This document shows positions 14,484 to 22,442 of a stretch of 45,212 nt of DNA, one piece after another; the first letter of the stretch is position 1, and each line of letters opens with the position of its first letter. The notes under the pieces were generated by a model. The model saw only the letters and a list, made by a program, of their open reading frames with translations. It was not told the DNA's origin and did no database searches. Source of the stretch: UBA9676 sp036522155 (GTDB lineage Bacteria > Actinomycetota > Actinomycetes > Streptosporangiales > Streptosporangiaceae); contig DATDGI010000390.1 of the NCBI GenBank assembly GCA_036522155.1, positions 1 through 45,212 of the forward strand. The letters are read 5' to 3'. Position numbers and translations under genes: made by a program.

Positions 14484-16028
14484 ATGGCCCGTGCGGAAAC
14501 CGCGTATCCAACCGCAGACGGAACCCTGGCCACCAGAGAGAAGGCGAAGCTGCGCAAGGTCCTGCGCCGGTTCGACCTGGTGCTGTTCACCGCTTGCGCC
14601 ATCGTGGGCCTGGACAGCGTGGCGGCAGCGGCGCAGGCGGGAGCCCAGGCGATCACCTGGCTGCTGATCTCGTTTGTCGTATTCCTGATCCCCTACGGGA
14701 TGCTCATCGCCGAACTCGGATCCGCGTTCCCGGTGGAGGGCGGACCATATGAGTGGGCCCGGATGGCCTTCGGGCGCGCCCCAGGGGCAGTGACCTCGAT
14801 CCTGTACTGGCTGTCGAACCCGATCTGGGTCGGCGGCACGCTGACCGCGGCGACGATCGCCTCTGTGAACGCGTTCATCGTCAGCAAGCCGCTGGGCACC
14901 ACCGCCGAGATCATCGTGGGCCTGGCATTCATCTGGGTGACCGTCGGCATCGCGATTGTCGCCTTCCGGATCGGTAAGTGGGGCCCCAACATTGGCACGT
15001 TCGTCAAGATCGCCGTGGTGGGTATTTTCGCGGTCCTGTTCATTGTGTTCCTGGTCCAGCACGGCCGGCCGGCTGGCGCTTCGGCGGCGGCGGACCTAAA
15101 GCCGTCGCTGAACGGTTTCCTCACCGCCATCGGCATCCTGGTGTTCCTGTGGGTGGGATTCGAGCTGTCCAACGGCGCGTCCGAGGAGATGCACAACCCC
15201 AAACGCGACGTGCCCCGGATGATCGTCAGCTCCGGCATCATCTCGGCCCTGCTGTACGGCCTGGTCATCCTGGGGATCGTGCTGGTGATCCCGAGAGCCG
15301 GGCTGTCCAGCGTGAACGGTTTCGCGCATGCCTACTCATCTGTCGCTGGGGTGTTCCACTCCCATGCGCTGGACGTGCTGTTTGCGGTAGGGGTGATCCT
15401 GACCCTGGTAGGCAGCGGATCGGTGTGGCTCGAGGGCGCCGACCGGACCCAGGCCATCGCCGCGCTGGACGGCGCGGCCCCGGCGTGGCTGGGCCGGTTC
15501 ACCAGTTTCGGTACGCCCATCGCGGTGAACCTGTCGTCCGGAGTGATCGCATCGGTGATGTGCGTACTGGTGTTCGTGAGCACCAGTGGCAGCCTCGTGA
15601 GCTTCTTCGCGGTGATGCTGGCGCTTGTCATCTCCACAACGACACTGAGCTACGTGTTCATCTTCCCCGCGCTCATCGTGCTGCGCCGCAAGTATCCATC
15701 AGTGGACCGGCCCTACCGCGTCCCCGGCGGGAAGGCGGGCGCCTGGGCGGCGGTGATCATCACCGAGGCGTTTGTGATCGTGACCGTCATCACGCTGGTG
15801 TGGCCGGGGGCGATCAACGGGTGGTTCGGCCAGTCCTATTCGGTCAAGTCGATCTGGGGCGTGTCCCGCGCCTACTTCGAGTGGGTGACGCTCGGCTCGC
15901 TGGCCGTCATGATCGGGCTTGGGATGCTGTTCTGGGTCCTGGGCGAGCGGAAGCGCCGCTCGGGCCTGGTGGGCATTGAGATATCCGCCGAGAGCCTCGC
16001 CGCCGCAAGCGAGCCGGTGCAGCAGTGA
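14484..16028 (+). CDS. APC-superfamily amino acid permease
   Basis: 514-residue transporter with about 12 membrane helices. The N-terminal FDLVLFTACAIVGLDSVAAA corresponds to the APC helix 1 substrate-binding loop, with AFPVEGGPYEWARMAFG (loop after helix 2) and NPKRDVPRMIVSSGIISALL also conserved. Its C-terminus is charged and cytoplasmic. GGAGA lies 8 bases before the ATG. As the third gene behind the TetR operator it probably supplies substrate for, or exchanges product of, the decarboxylase; amino acid/amine antiport is common in this superfamily. Confidence 0.9.
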   Translation: MARAETAYPTADGTLATREKAKLRKVLRRFDLVLFTACAIVGLDSVAAAAQAGAQAITWLLISFVVFLIPYGMLIAELGSAFPVEGGPYEWARMAFGRAPGAVTSILYWLSNPIWVGGTLTAATIASVNAFIVSKPLGTTAEIIVGLAFIWVTVGIAIVAFRIGKWGPNIGTFVKIAVVGIFAVLFIVFLVQHGRPAGASAAADLKPSLNGFLTAIGILVFLWVGFELSNGASEEMHNPKRDVPRMIVSSGIISALLYGLVILGIVLVIPRAGLSSVNGFAHAYSSVAGVFHSHALDVLFAVGVILTLVGSGSVWLEGADRTQAIAALDGAAPAWLGRFTSFGTPIAVNLSSGVIASVMCVLVFVSTSGSLVSFFAVMLALVISTTTLSYVFIFPALIVLRRKYPSVDRPYRVPGGKAGAWAAVIITEAFVIVTVITLVWPGAINGWFGQSYSVKSIWGVSRAYFEWVTLGSLAVMIGLGMLFWVLGERKRRSGLVGIEISAESLAAASEPVQQ

Positions 16029-16275
16029 GCCGCCTGGACCGCTGACGCTTGCGTCCAGCTGCCATCATCGCGGCGACACCCCTGGGCACCGCACCAGCCC
16101 AGTGGCCCGATGAATGGCCCAACCGGCGGCTGGACAGCCGGCGCGGGATCCTCGGCCTTGGCATCCGGTCCCGGCGCAGGCCAGACTTGCGCCAGGGGAC
16201 ACAACTGTGCCCCGCGCCAGGCGCACGGCCCATACGAGGCCGCTTCCTGACATCTCATGGGAGAGGAAATAGAAG
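16029..16275. other. Non-coding gap
   Basis: Between the permease and the small ORF at 16276 I see no gene, RNA or clear hairpin. Confidence 0.4.
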
Positions 16276-16551
16276 GTGGAGAATACGAATGAGTTCTGGG
16301 CGGACGTTAGCGTGATCGCTGTGTCGCCAGTTGCGATTGCCGCTGGGTTCGCCAGAGGTGCCTATGACGCTTCGACCGATCACGGAGCTTTCATCGATGG
16401 ATTCAATGCAACCGCAAATCCCATCATGAAGGGGGCCAAAAAATTTGGTGCGGAGCACGGGACAACTATTACGAAAGCAGTGATTACGGGCGCTGCTGGC
16501 GCGCTCGGCGCCCGTATCGTGAGTGAGGGACTCAAGCGCATAATAAATTAA
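16276..16551 (+). CDS. Small hypothetical protein of lower GC content
   Basis: 91 residues from GTG 16276, with AGAGGA about 9 bases upstream. The sequence has a central Gly/Ala-rich stretch and a C-terminal segment (TTITKAVITGAAGALGARIV) that could be an amphipathic or membrane helix, as seen in small phage or toxin-like membrane proteins. No family is recognised. Codon use is unlike the neighbours: A/T third positions are frequent (aat, aaa, att, gat), which points to recent acquisition. No partner gene is evident. Confidence 0.6.
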   Translation: MENTNEFWADVSVIAVSPVAIAAGFARGAYDASTDHGAFIDGFNATANPIMKGAKKFGAEHGTTITKAVITGAAGALGARIVSEGLKRIIN

Positions 16552-16787
16552 CGAGCAAAACTCACGGCAAGAAGTGGATCAGGTCAGGAATTTGCCCGGC
16601 GCCACGGCTTAGGCGCGAAGAAGTCATCCAGATCATCGTAAGTCTCCCTTGACTCCTCCACGGCGCCACGCGGGACTGCAGAGACCTTCGGCACCGATCC
16701 GCGTGCCCGAACAGAAGGAACCGGCCCGCAGGCAACCTTGGAGCACTCCCAGTCGTCCTTGGCCCAGTGACGGCAGGAGGTGGTGAC
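16552..16787. other. Gap with a possible minus-strand coding tail
   Basis: The minus strand is open here and ends (stop near 16584) with RETYDDLDDFFAPKPWRR, which has protein-like composition, but there is no ribosome site and the frame runs antisense through the sigma gene. I treat it as unresolved. Confidence 0.2.
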
Positions 16788-17363
16788 GTGGAAGGCGATC
16801 AGGATGGTGAGAGCGTAGAGCGGCTGCTCCATGAGCGCGGGCGGCACCTCATGTGTGCCGCGGTGGCGCTGACCGGCAGCCGCGCCGAGGGCGAGGACCT
16901 GCTGCAGGCTGCGCTGGAGCGGTTGCTGCGGAACCGGCACCGCGTCGAGACCGATCCTGAGGGGTATTTGCGGCGCATCCTGTACCACCTGGCCGCCGAC
17001 CGCTGGCGCGGCCGGGCCCGGTGGCGGGCCAGGCTCGCTGAGGCGCGCGCCCAGGCCCGCCCGGCGACGGGCGCCGAGGACGTGGCCGCGGTGGATTTGC
17101 GCGATGAGCTGGTCCGTCTGCTGCACCAGCTGCCGCCGCGGCAGCGAGCGGTGATCGTGCTGCGGTACTGGGAGCAGCGCACCGAGGCCGAAACCGCGGC
17201 GCTGCTCGGCTGCTCGGAGGGCACGGTCAAGTCCGCCGCATCACGGGGGCTGCGGCGGCTGCGGGAGCTAGCCGGGTCCTGGCAGGAGCCTGAGAGCGGG
17301 CCCGCGCGGGGCAGCAAAAGCGGGCCAGGAACCGGAATCAAGCTAGTGGAGGGAAGATCATGA
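16788..17363 (+). CDS. SigE-family ECF RNA polymerase sigma factor
   Basis: 191-residue sigma-70 group 4 factor. Region 2 (about 15-75) includes AAVALTGSRAEGEDLLQAAL and ILYHLAADRWRGRARW. Region 4 (about 110-160) reads LPPRQRAVIVLRYWEQRTEA, ETAALLGCSEGTVKSAASRG, a complete HTH. GTG 16788 is selected over GTG 16767 because AGGAGG (16775-16780) is 7 bases upstream. The stop overlaps the next start as ATGA. SigE-family members are abundant in actinomycetes and are usually paired with a membrane protein, as here. The signal is unknown. Confidence 0.9.
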   Translation: MEGDQDGESVERLLHERGRHLMCAAVALTGSRAEGEDLLQAALERLLRNRHRVETDPEGYLRRILYHLAADRWRGRARWRARLAEARAQARPATGAEDVAAVDLRDELVRLLHQLPPRQRAVIVLRYWEQRTEAETAALLGCSEGTVKSAASRGLRRLRELAGSWQEPESGPARGSKSGPGTGIKLVEGRS

Positions 17364-18358
17364 ACGGGGATGTGGAGGAACTGCTTCGCGAAGGGCTGGA
17401 CCGGCTCACCGCGGACGTGCGGGTCCCAGCAGGCATGGTGGCCAGGGCGCGCACGCACGTGCGGCGCCGGAAGATCGCGGCCAGAGCCGCGCTGGCCTGC
17501 GGGACCGCGGCGGTCACCGCGGCCGCCGTGATCGCGGCGACCGGCGCCGGCGCCCGGCCCGGCACCGGCGGCGTCAGTAACGCGCGGACCACCGCTTACG
17601 TGATCAAGCGGGTCCAGAATGCGCTGGCCGATGCGAACTTCGTGATCTATGGCCAGGCGACCGGGAGCGCGACCTTCTCGGTTGGCGGCCACCAGGTCCG
17701 CAGCGGCAACGGGCCGACCAGCAGCTGGACGTACGGCAACACGAGCCGGATGGAGGAGTTCACCGGGAGTGACTGCGGTCACGCCCTGCCTGACGGGTCC
17801 TGCACCCACCGTGGCGGCTCCGAGCCCTACCTGGCCGATGGGACCGCGCTCATCGGCGGGAAGCTCACCGGGGCGTACGTGACCTACTTCGACCACAAGT
17901 ACAGCCTGTCGCCGTTGGGCGACTATCACTTGCAGCCGTGCTCGGTGACGGCCCAGCTCGTACTGGGCGGCCCCGCGGTCACCATGCCCGACTGGCCGGC
18001 CTTCATCAAGGCGATGCTCGGCTGCGGAACCGCCACCGTGACCGGGCATGCCCGGATCGGAGGGGTGGCGACCATCGTGATCAGCGGGTCCGTCGATGTC
18101 CCGCTGTCGAAGGATTACTCCAGCGCCGTATCGGAAACGCGGGCGCGCGTCCGGTACATCCTGTACGTGGACTCCGCGACCTATCTCCCGGTGCGGGCAT
18201 ACGGCTCGACGGAAACCTACGGCGGCACGCGGGGCCCGACTATCGACGCGTACGTGACCAATGTCCAGTGGCTGGCGCCAACCGCGGCCAACATCGCCCA
18301 GGCGCTGGTCACCATCCCCCCCGGCTACACGCAGGTGAATTCGCCGGCCGACCAGTAG
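17360..18358 (+). CDS. Membrane-anchored partner of the ECF sigma factor (putative anti-sigma)
   Basis: 332 residues. A short cytoplasmic N-terminus (VEELLREGLDRLTADVRVPA) is followed by one membrane helix near residues 42-65 (ALACGTAAVTAAAVIAATGA) and a large exported domain of unknown fold. That domain contains four cysteines (SDCGHAL, GSCTHR, QPCSVT, LGCGTA) able to form disulfides. The topology is that of SigE-family cognate proteins: the inner tail would hold the sigma factor and the outer domain would sense a signal. The ATGA overlap with the sigma gene means strict coupling. No canonical zinc-finger anti-sigma motif is present. Confidence 0.7.
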   Translation: MNGDVEELLREGLDRLTADVRVPAGMVARARTHVRRRKIAARAALACGTAAVTAAAVIAATGAGARPGTGGVSNARTTAYVIKRVQNALADANFVIYGQATGSATFSVGGHQVRSGNGPTSSWTYGNTSRMEEFTGSDCGHALPDGSCTHRGGSEPYLADGTALIGGKLTGAYVTYFDHKYSLSPLGDYHLQPCSVTAQLVLGGPAVTMPDWPAFIKAMLGCGTATVTGHARIGGVATIVISGSVDVPLSKDYSSAVSETRARVRYILYVDSATYLPVRAYGSTETYGGTRGPTIDAYVTNVQWLAPTAANIAQALVTIPPGYTQVNSPADQ

Positions 18359-18381
18359 CCGCAGGCACAGAAACGGTTGAT

Positions 18382-18413
18382 CCGGCCCGGCGCCGCCCAG
18401 ATCGCCGGGCCGG
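18382..18413. terminator. Bidirectional terminator between convergent genes
   Basis: CCGGCCCGGCG (18382-18392), 10-base loop, CGCCGGGCCGG (18403-18413): a perfect 11-bp stem, 23 bases after the anti-sigma-like stop and 18 bases after the convergent PfkB kinase stop. Confidence 0.65.
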
Positions 18414-18431
18414 GAGCCGTCTCCAGGCCAG

Positions 18432-19421
18432 TCAGCCGGGCATTCCCGGGCTGACCCTCCGGACGGTGGCGGTCCGGGCCAGGGCCAGGGCGGAGGCCAG
18501 GTCCGGGCAGCTGGCCGTGCCACCGGCCGCCCGGGTCGACAGCGCGCCAACGGCACATCCCAGTGCGGCCGCGTCAGGCAGGGCCAGGCCGCGAAGCAGG
18601 CCGCCGATCAGCCCGGCGTTGAAACAATCCCCCGCGCCCGTGGTATCGACGGGCGTCACCGGCGGCAACTCCGCCCGGTGCCACACGGGACCGTCCACAC
18701 AGAGGACTCCCCGTTCGCCAAGCTTGACCACCAGCCTGGGCCCCGCGGCGGCGAGGGCCTCCGCCGCGGCCGGCAGGGCGGGCGCGCCGGCGATCCGCAG
18801 GGCCTCCGCCTCGTTGGGGAGCAGGACATCCGTCTGGGCCAGCGAGGCATGCAGGTGGCCATCGCCCCATCTCCCGTCCGGATCCCAGTTGGTGTCGAGC
18901 GAGGTGGTCGCTCCCGCAGCCCGCGCGGCGGCGAGCAGGGCCGCCAGTCCAGGCCCCAGCGACCGCTCCAGCAGGAAATAGGAGCTGACATGCACATGGC
19001 GGGCCCGGGTGAGCAGCGTGGCGGGGACATCCTGCGCGGTCAGCGACGCCACGGCGCCGGGGGCGGTCAGGATCGCACGATCGGCACCCCGGGAGAGCGC
19101 AACGGTCATGCCGGTCGGCACACCGTCGCGCACGGCGACGGCAGCAGTGCCCACACCTTCCCGGGAAAGCTGGCCCAGCATGAAATCCCCAGCCGGATCG
19201 GCGCCCACCGCCGCAACCAGCTCCACGCTCAGCCCCAGCCGCGCCGCGGCCACCGCCGTGATCGCCGCGGAGCCGCCAACGACCAGCCAGATGCCCTCCA
19301 CCAGCTTCTCCTGCTGGCCAAAGGACGGGGTGACGTCGCCGCCGAGCACCAGCACGTCCGGGTTGCAGTCGCCGACCACAACCAGATCCGTGCCCTCGCG
19401 GGCTTCCTCGCTGTCCGTCAC
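18432..19421 (-). CDS. PfkB-family carbohydrate kinase
   Basis: 329-residue ribokinase-fold kinase that phosphorylates a sugar or nucleoside with ATP. The N-terminal DLVVVGDCNPDVLVLGGDV and GGSAAITAVAAARLGL, and the C-terminal catalytic signature VDTTGAGDCFNAGLIGGLL with the base Asp, are intact. GTG 19421 overlaps the aldolase stop by 4 bases (GTGA), so it is the third gene of the lacC-gatY-pfkB operon. It is distinct from the LacC-like kinase two genes upstream, so two different phosphorylations are implied. In the galactosamine model it could phosphorylate the imported sugar; that is inference. Confidence 0.88.
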   Translation of the reverse strand: MTDSEEAREGTDLVVVGDCNPDVLVLGGDVTPSFGQQEKLVEGIWLVVGGSAAITAVAAARLGLSVELVAAVGADPAGDFMLGQLSREGVGTAAVAVRDGVPTGMTVALSRGADRAILTAPGAVASLTAQDVPATLLTRARHVHVSSYFLLERSLGPGLAALLAAARAAGATTSLDTNWDPDGRWGDGHLHASLAQTDVLLPNEAEALRIAGAPALPAAAEALAAAGPRLVVKLGERGVLCVDGPVWHRAELPPVTPVDTTGAGDCFNAGLIGGLLRGLALPDAAALGCAVGALSTRAAGGTASCPDLASALALARTATVRRVSPGMPG

Positions 19422-20287
19422 AGCCTGCCCGGTGACTCATCCCGGCTGACGATCCCGGCGCCGATCAGCCTCAGCAGGCGGGCTACCTCGATGGCAACCG
19501 CATCCCGCCCGGCCGCACCGTACCGTCGCGGATCGACTACTGAGCCATCGGCCGCGAGGCAGTCGCGGACGGCGGCCGTGAACGCCTTGTTCAGCCGAGT
19601 AGCCACATTGATCTTGGTCATGCCGGCGCCGACCGCCGCGGCCAGCGCCACATCGGGGACGCCCGACGAGCCGTGCAGGACCAGCGGGACGCTCACCGCA
19701 CCATGGATCCTGGCGATGAGCCCGATGTCAAGGACCGCATCGCGGGTCAGCATCGCGTGCGAGCTGCCTACGGCTACCGCCAGGGCATCCACCCCCGTGG
19801 CACTGACATAGCGGGCGGCGTCGCCGGGATCCGTGCGCGCACGGGGCGAGTGAACGCCGTTCTTCCCGCCGATCTCGCCGAGCTCGGCCTCGGCCCATAT
19901 CCCCCGCTCGTGACACCACCGGGCGACTCCGGCGGTAGCGCGGACGTTCTGGTCGTAGGGCAGGTCCGACGCGTCGTACATGACCGATCCGAAGCCCAGG
20001 CCGACGGCCTCCCGGACCAGCTCGGTACCGGTGGCGTGGTCAAGGTGCAGGGCCACCGGCACGGCAGCCGAGCCCGCGATAGTGGCGCAGGCCCGGGCCA
20101 GCGGGCCGAGCGCGCCGTGGTAGGCGACGCAGTTCTGGCTGACCTGAAGGACCACGGGCGCGCCGGCGGCTTCAGCGCCGGCGACGATCGCCTCGGCGAG
20201 CTCGATGCCGATGACGTTAAAGGCGCCGACGCCGCGGCCGGCCGCCGCGGCCGGCCCGACGATCTCTGCCATCCGCGCCGCTGGCAT
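19418..20287 (-). CDS. Class II aldolase, GatY/KbaY-like (tagatose/fructose bisphosphate)
   Basis: 289-residue zinc-dependent class II aldolase that splits a ketose 1,6-bisphosphate into DHAP and glyceraldehyde 3-phosphate. Zinc and catalytic segments are visible: VALHLDHATGTELVREAV (catalytic Asp/His), EAELGEIGGKNGV, VGSSHAM and LVLHGSSGVPD, followed by GMTKINVATRLN that binds phosphate. Length matches GatY/KbaY (about 285) rather than the longer FbaA type. The start overlaps the LacC-like kinase stop as TGATG. Partnership with a LacC-like kinase and an AgaS-like isomerase points to tagatose 1,6-bisphosphate. Confidence 0.87.
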   Translation of the reverse strand: MPAARMAEIVGPAAAAGRGVGAFNVIGIELAEAIVAGAEAAGAPVVLQVSQNCVAYHGALGPLARACATIAGSAAVPVALHLDHATGTELVREAVGLGFGSVMYDASDLPYDQNVRATAGVARWCHERGIWAEAELGEIGGKNGVHSPRARTDPGDAARYVSATGVDALAVAVGSSHAMLTRDAVLDIGLIARIHGAVSVPLVLHGSSGVPDVALAAAVGAGMTKINVATRLNKAFTAAVRDCLAADGSVVDPRRYGAAGRDAVAIEVARLLRLIGAGIVSRDESPGRL

Positions 20288-21240
20288 CAGCCGGCCTCGC
20301 CGCGACTTACCCTGACCCCGGCCAGTGCCTCGGCGTAGTCAGCAGGGCTGAACTCGCCCGCGACCGGCGAGGCGGCCGAGGCGGTGCCGAGCGCGACCGC
20401 GTGCCGCAGCCGCTCCTCCCACGGGCGTCCCAGGACAAGCCCGTGCACCAGGCCCGCGGCCACGGCATCCCCGGCGCCGGTCGCGTTTCCCCCCACGGCG
20501 GCCGGCGGCACCGCGTGCCAGCTGCCATCGCCGGTGGCGGCCCACAGCCCGTCCGGTCCGAGGGTGACCACGACCGCTCGCGGGCCGGCGGCCATCAGCT
20601 CCTGCGCGGCGAGGGCCACTGCACCCCTGTCGGCGCCGCGCGCCGTGGACAGGCTGCGGCCGACCAGAGCCTCCAGCTCGGCGAGGTTCGGCTTGACGAT
20701 GGCCGGGCGGGCGGCCGCGCCCCGGAGCAGTGCCTCGCCGTGCGCGTCCAGAACGGCCGGCACACCGGCTGCCGCCGCCATGGCGCCCAGCTCCGCGTAA
20801 GTATCTGGCGGCAGGCCCAGCGGCAGGCTCCCGGACAGGACAACAGCGCTGCATCCCGCCAGGGCCTTTTCATACCTAACGCAAAAATCGGCGTACTCGT
20901 GCTGCCCGACCGACGGGCCCGGCTCGTTGAACAAGGCGGTTTCACCGCGGGCGGTGTCGACCACGGCGAAGGTCCGCCGGGTCTCGCCGGCGATCCGGGT
21001 GAACGATGCCGGAACCCTCAGCTCCCCGAGCGCGGACACCACCTGTTCGCCGGTAATGCCGCCCGCGAGCCCGATCACCTGGACCTCGGCGCCGATCGTC
21101 CGCAACGTCCGGGCCACGTTCAGCCCCTTGCCGCCGGCCTGGGCCCGGGTCACCGCTGGCCGGTTGACGCCGGCCCAGTCGACGCCGGGCACGTGATACG
21201 TCACATCCAGAGCGGGGTTGAGGGTGACGACGAGGATCAT
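20287..21240 (-). CDS. 1-phosphofructokinase/tagatose-6-phosphate kinase family (LacC/FruK)
   Basis: 317-residue PfkB kinase of the hexose-phosphate branch. It begins ILVVTLNPALDVTYHVPG, the hallmark of FruK/LacC/PfkB, with AGGKGLNVARTLRTIG (substrate loop), SGSLPLGLPPDTY, IVKPNLAELEALVG and the catalytic VGGNATGAGDAVAAG. The Asp of GAGD is present. It is first in the kinase-aldolase-kinase operon, reading left from the cassette at 21315-21432. Between cassette and gene lies a 20-codon leader ORF. FruK and LacC cannot be separated reliably by eye; the AgaS-like and GatY-like context favours tagatose 6-phosphate. Confidence 0.87.
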   Translation of the reverse strand: MILVVTLNPALDVTYHVPGVDWAGVNRPAVTRAQAGGKGLNVARTLRTIGAEVQVIGLAGGITGEQVVSALGELRVPASFTRIAGETRRTFAVVDTARGETALFNEPGPSVGQHEYADFCVRYEKALAGCSAVVLSGSLPLGLPPDTYAELGAMAAAAGVPAVLDAHGEALLRGAAARPAIVKPNLAELEALVGRSLSTARGADRGAVALAAQELMAAGPRAVVVTLGPDGLWAATGDGSWHAVPPAAVGGNATGAGDAVAAGLVHGLVLGRPWEERLRHAVALGTASAASPVAGEFSPADYAEALAGVRVSRGEAG

Positions 21241-21255
21241 TGTGATCTGCCCGGC

Positions 21256-21318
21256 TCAGCGCGGGGCGAGGGAGACCGAACGGGCCAGCTGACGGGGCTG
21301 GCCGGGGCTGGCGTGCAT
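21256..21318 (-). CDS. Putative 20-residue leader ORF before the LacC-like kinase
   Basis: The minus-strand ATG at 21318 begins 7 bases after a -10 element (TAGATT), at the position where copy 2 of the promoter cassette has the GTG start of the AgaS-like gene. It encodes MHASPGQPRQLARSVSLAPR and stops 15 bases before the kinase ATG. It could be a leaderless leader peptide, or the stump of a lost first gene. No attenuator stem is obvious. Confidence 0.35.
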   Translation of the reverse strand: MHASPGQPRQLARSVSLAPR

Positions 21319-21432
21319 CCAGGCGAATCTACCGTCCTGATCGCTCGGACAGCAACACGAACGACCAGAAGTGGCCTTGCAGAGCGCACGAGTGTGTTCT
21401 AATATCCGCACATCCGAGCGAGAACGAAAGCA
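21315..21432. repeat. Bidirectional promoter cassette, copy 1
   Basis: 118-base segment repeated at 34564-34682 in direct orientation; by hand alignment there are 12 mismatches and one indel. Rightward promoter: TTGCAG (21377-21382), 17-base spacer, TAATAT (21400-21405). Leftward promoter: TTGCTG (minus, 21355-21350), 18-base spacer, TAGATT (21331-21326). The -10 boxes point outward to the ABC permease operon on the right and the lacC operon on the left. CGAGCGAGAACGAAAGC (21415-21431) lies just after the rightward -10 and resembles the repeated TTTCGTTT pattern of AgaR/DeoR-type operators when read on the minus strand. Confidence 0.75.
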
Positions 21433-21521
21433 GAAGCGACGACGAGGGCTTCCGGGCCGAGGCCGCGTCCGGGACCCCTTCGGGCCATGCTCCCGGGCGC
21501 ATGTGATCCGGTGGAGGGCTG

Positions 21522-22442
21522 ATGGCCACCACCCTCGACGAGGCCACCATCGCCCGGGATGCCAACCGCCGTATCCGCCGCTCGGGCAACATCGCCGGCT
21601 GGGCGTTCGCGGGCCCGTCCGTGTTCATCGTGCTCGGCCTGTCCTTCATCCCGATGATCTGGGCGGCCTATCTGTCGTTCACGGACTCGAATCTCATATC
21701 GGCTGGCCACTTCATCGGGTTCGCGAACTACGCCGCCCTGGCCAAGGATCCGATGCTCCGCCAGGCGTTCACGAACACGCTGCTGCTCGCCGTCATGTAC
21801 CTCCCGGTCGGCCTCGCGGCCGGGCTTGGCGTGGCGATCCTGCTGAACCAGAAGATCAAGCTCATCGGCTTCTACCGCACCTGCTTCCTGGTGCCGTTCG
21901 TGGCGTCGGCGGCGGCCGAGGGCATCCTGTTCGGGTTCATCTTCGATCCCAACTTCGGGATCGTGAACTCCGCATTTCAGGCGGTAGGGCTGCCGCGCCA
22001 GGGCTTTCTCGAGGACCCCTCCGAGGCCCTGGTCGTGCTGGCGATCGTGTACTTCTGGACCCAGTTCGGCTTCAACATCGTGATCTACCTCGCGGCACTC
22101 CAGGACATCCCCGAGGAGGTCCTCGAGGCGGCGTCAATCGATGGCGCGGGCAAATGGGCCAAGTTCTGGCACGTCATCGTGCCGACCCTCCGGCCGGTGA
22201 CGGTTTTCCTGCTGGTATGGAGCCTCATCGACGTGTTCCAGTTCTTCGACCTCGTCTATACGACGACGAGGGGAGGGCCCCTCAACTCGACGCTGACGCT
22301 CGTGTACTACATCTGGGAGCTGGCGTTCAACTTCTTCACGGCCGGTTACGGCGCGGCCGTCGCCTACGTCCTCTTCTTCACCAGCCTGATCGTGACCGTG
22401 GCCGCGCTCACCTACGGCCGCAGGCGGAGGGTCACGCTGTGA
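21522..22442 (+). CDS. ABC sugar transporter permease (MalF/UgpA-like)
   Basis: 306 residues, six predicted membrane helices, binding-protein-dependent importer permease of the CUT1 sugar type. The EAA loop that docks the ATPase reads EEVLEAASIDGAGKWAKFWH. The start has GGAGGG at 21512-21517; the leader from the mapped promoter is about 110 bases. The stop overlaps the second permease start (GTGA). No ATPase gene is adjacent; the MsmK/UgpC-like ATPase at 32503 is the probable energiser. Confidence 0.92.
   Translation: MATTLDEATIARDANRRIRRSGNIAGWAFAGPSVFIVLGLSFIPMIWAAYLSFTDSNLISAGHFIGFANYAALAKDPMLRQAFTNTLLLAVMYLPVGLAAGLGVAILLNQKIKLIGFYRTCFLVPFVASAAAEGILFGFIFDPNFGIVNSAFQAVGLPRQGFLEDPSEALVVLAIVYFWTQFGFNIVIYLAALQDIPEEVLEAASIDGAGKWAKFWHVIVPTLRPVTVFLLVWSLIDVFQFFDLVYTTTRGGPLNSTLTLVYYIWELAFNFFTAGYGAAVAYVLFFTSLIVTVAALTYGRRRRVTL

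Noticed and set aside
16799..18556. 585-codon antisense frame across sigma factor and partner
   Set aside because: Antisense shadow; the plus-strand genes have motifs, ribosome sites and an ATGA overlap.
21371..22438. Extended N-terminus of the second permease
   Set aside because: The open frame upstream overlaps the first permease out of frame; GTG 22439 with a GTGA overlap is the natural start.
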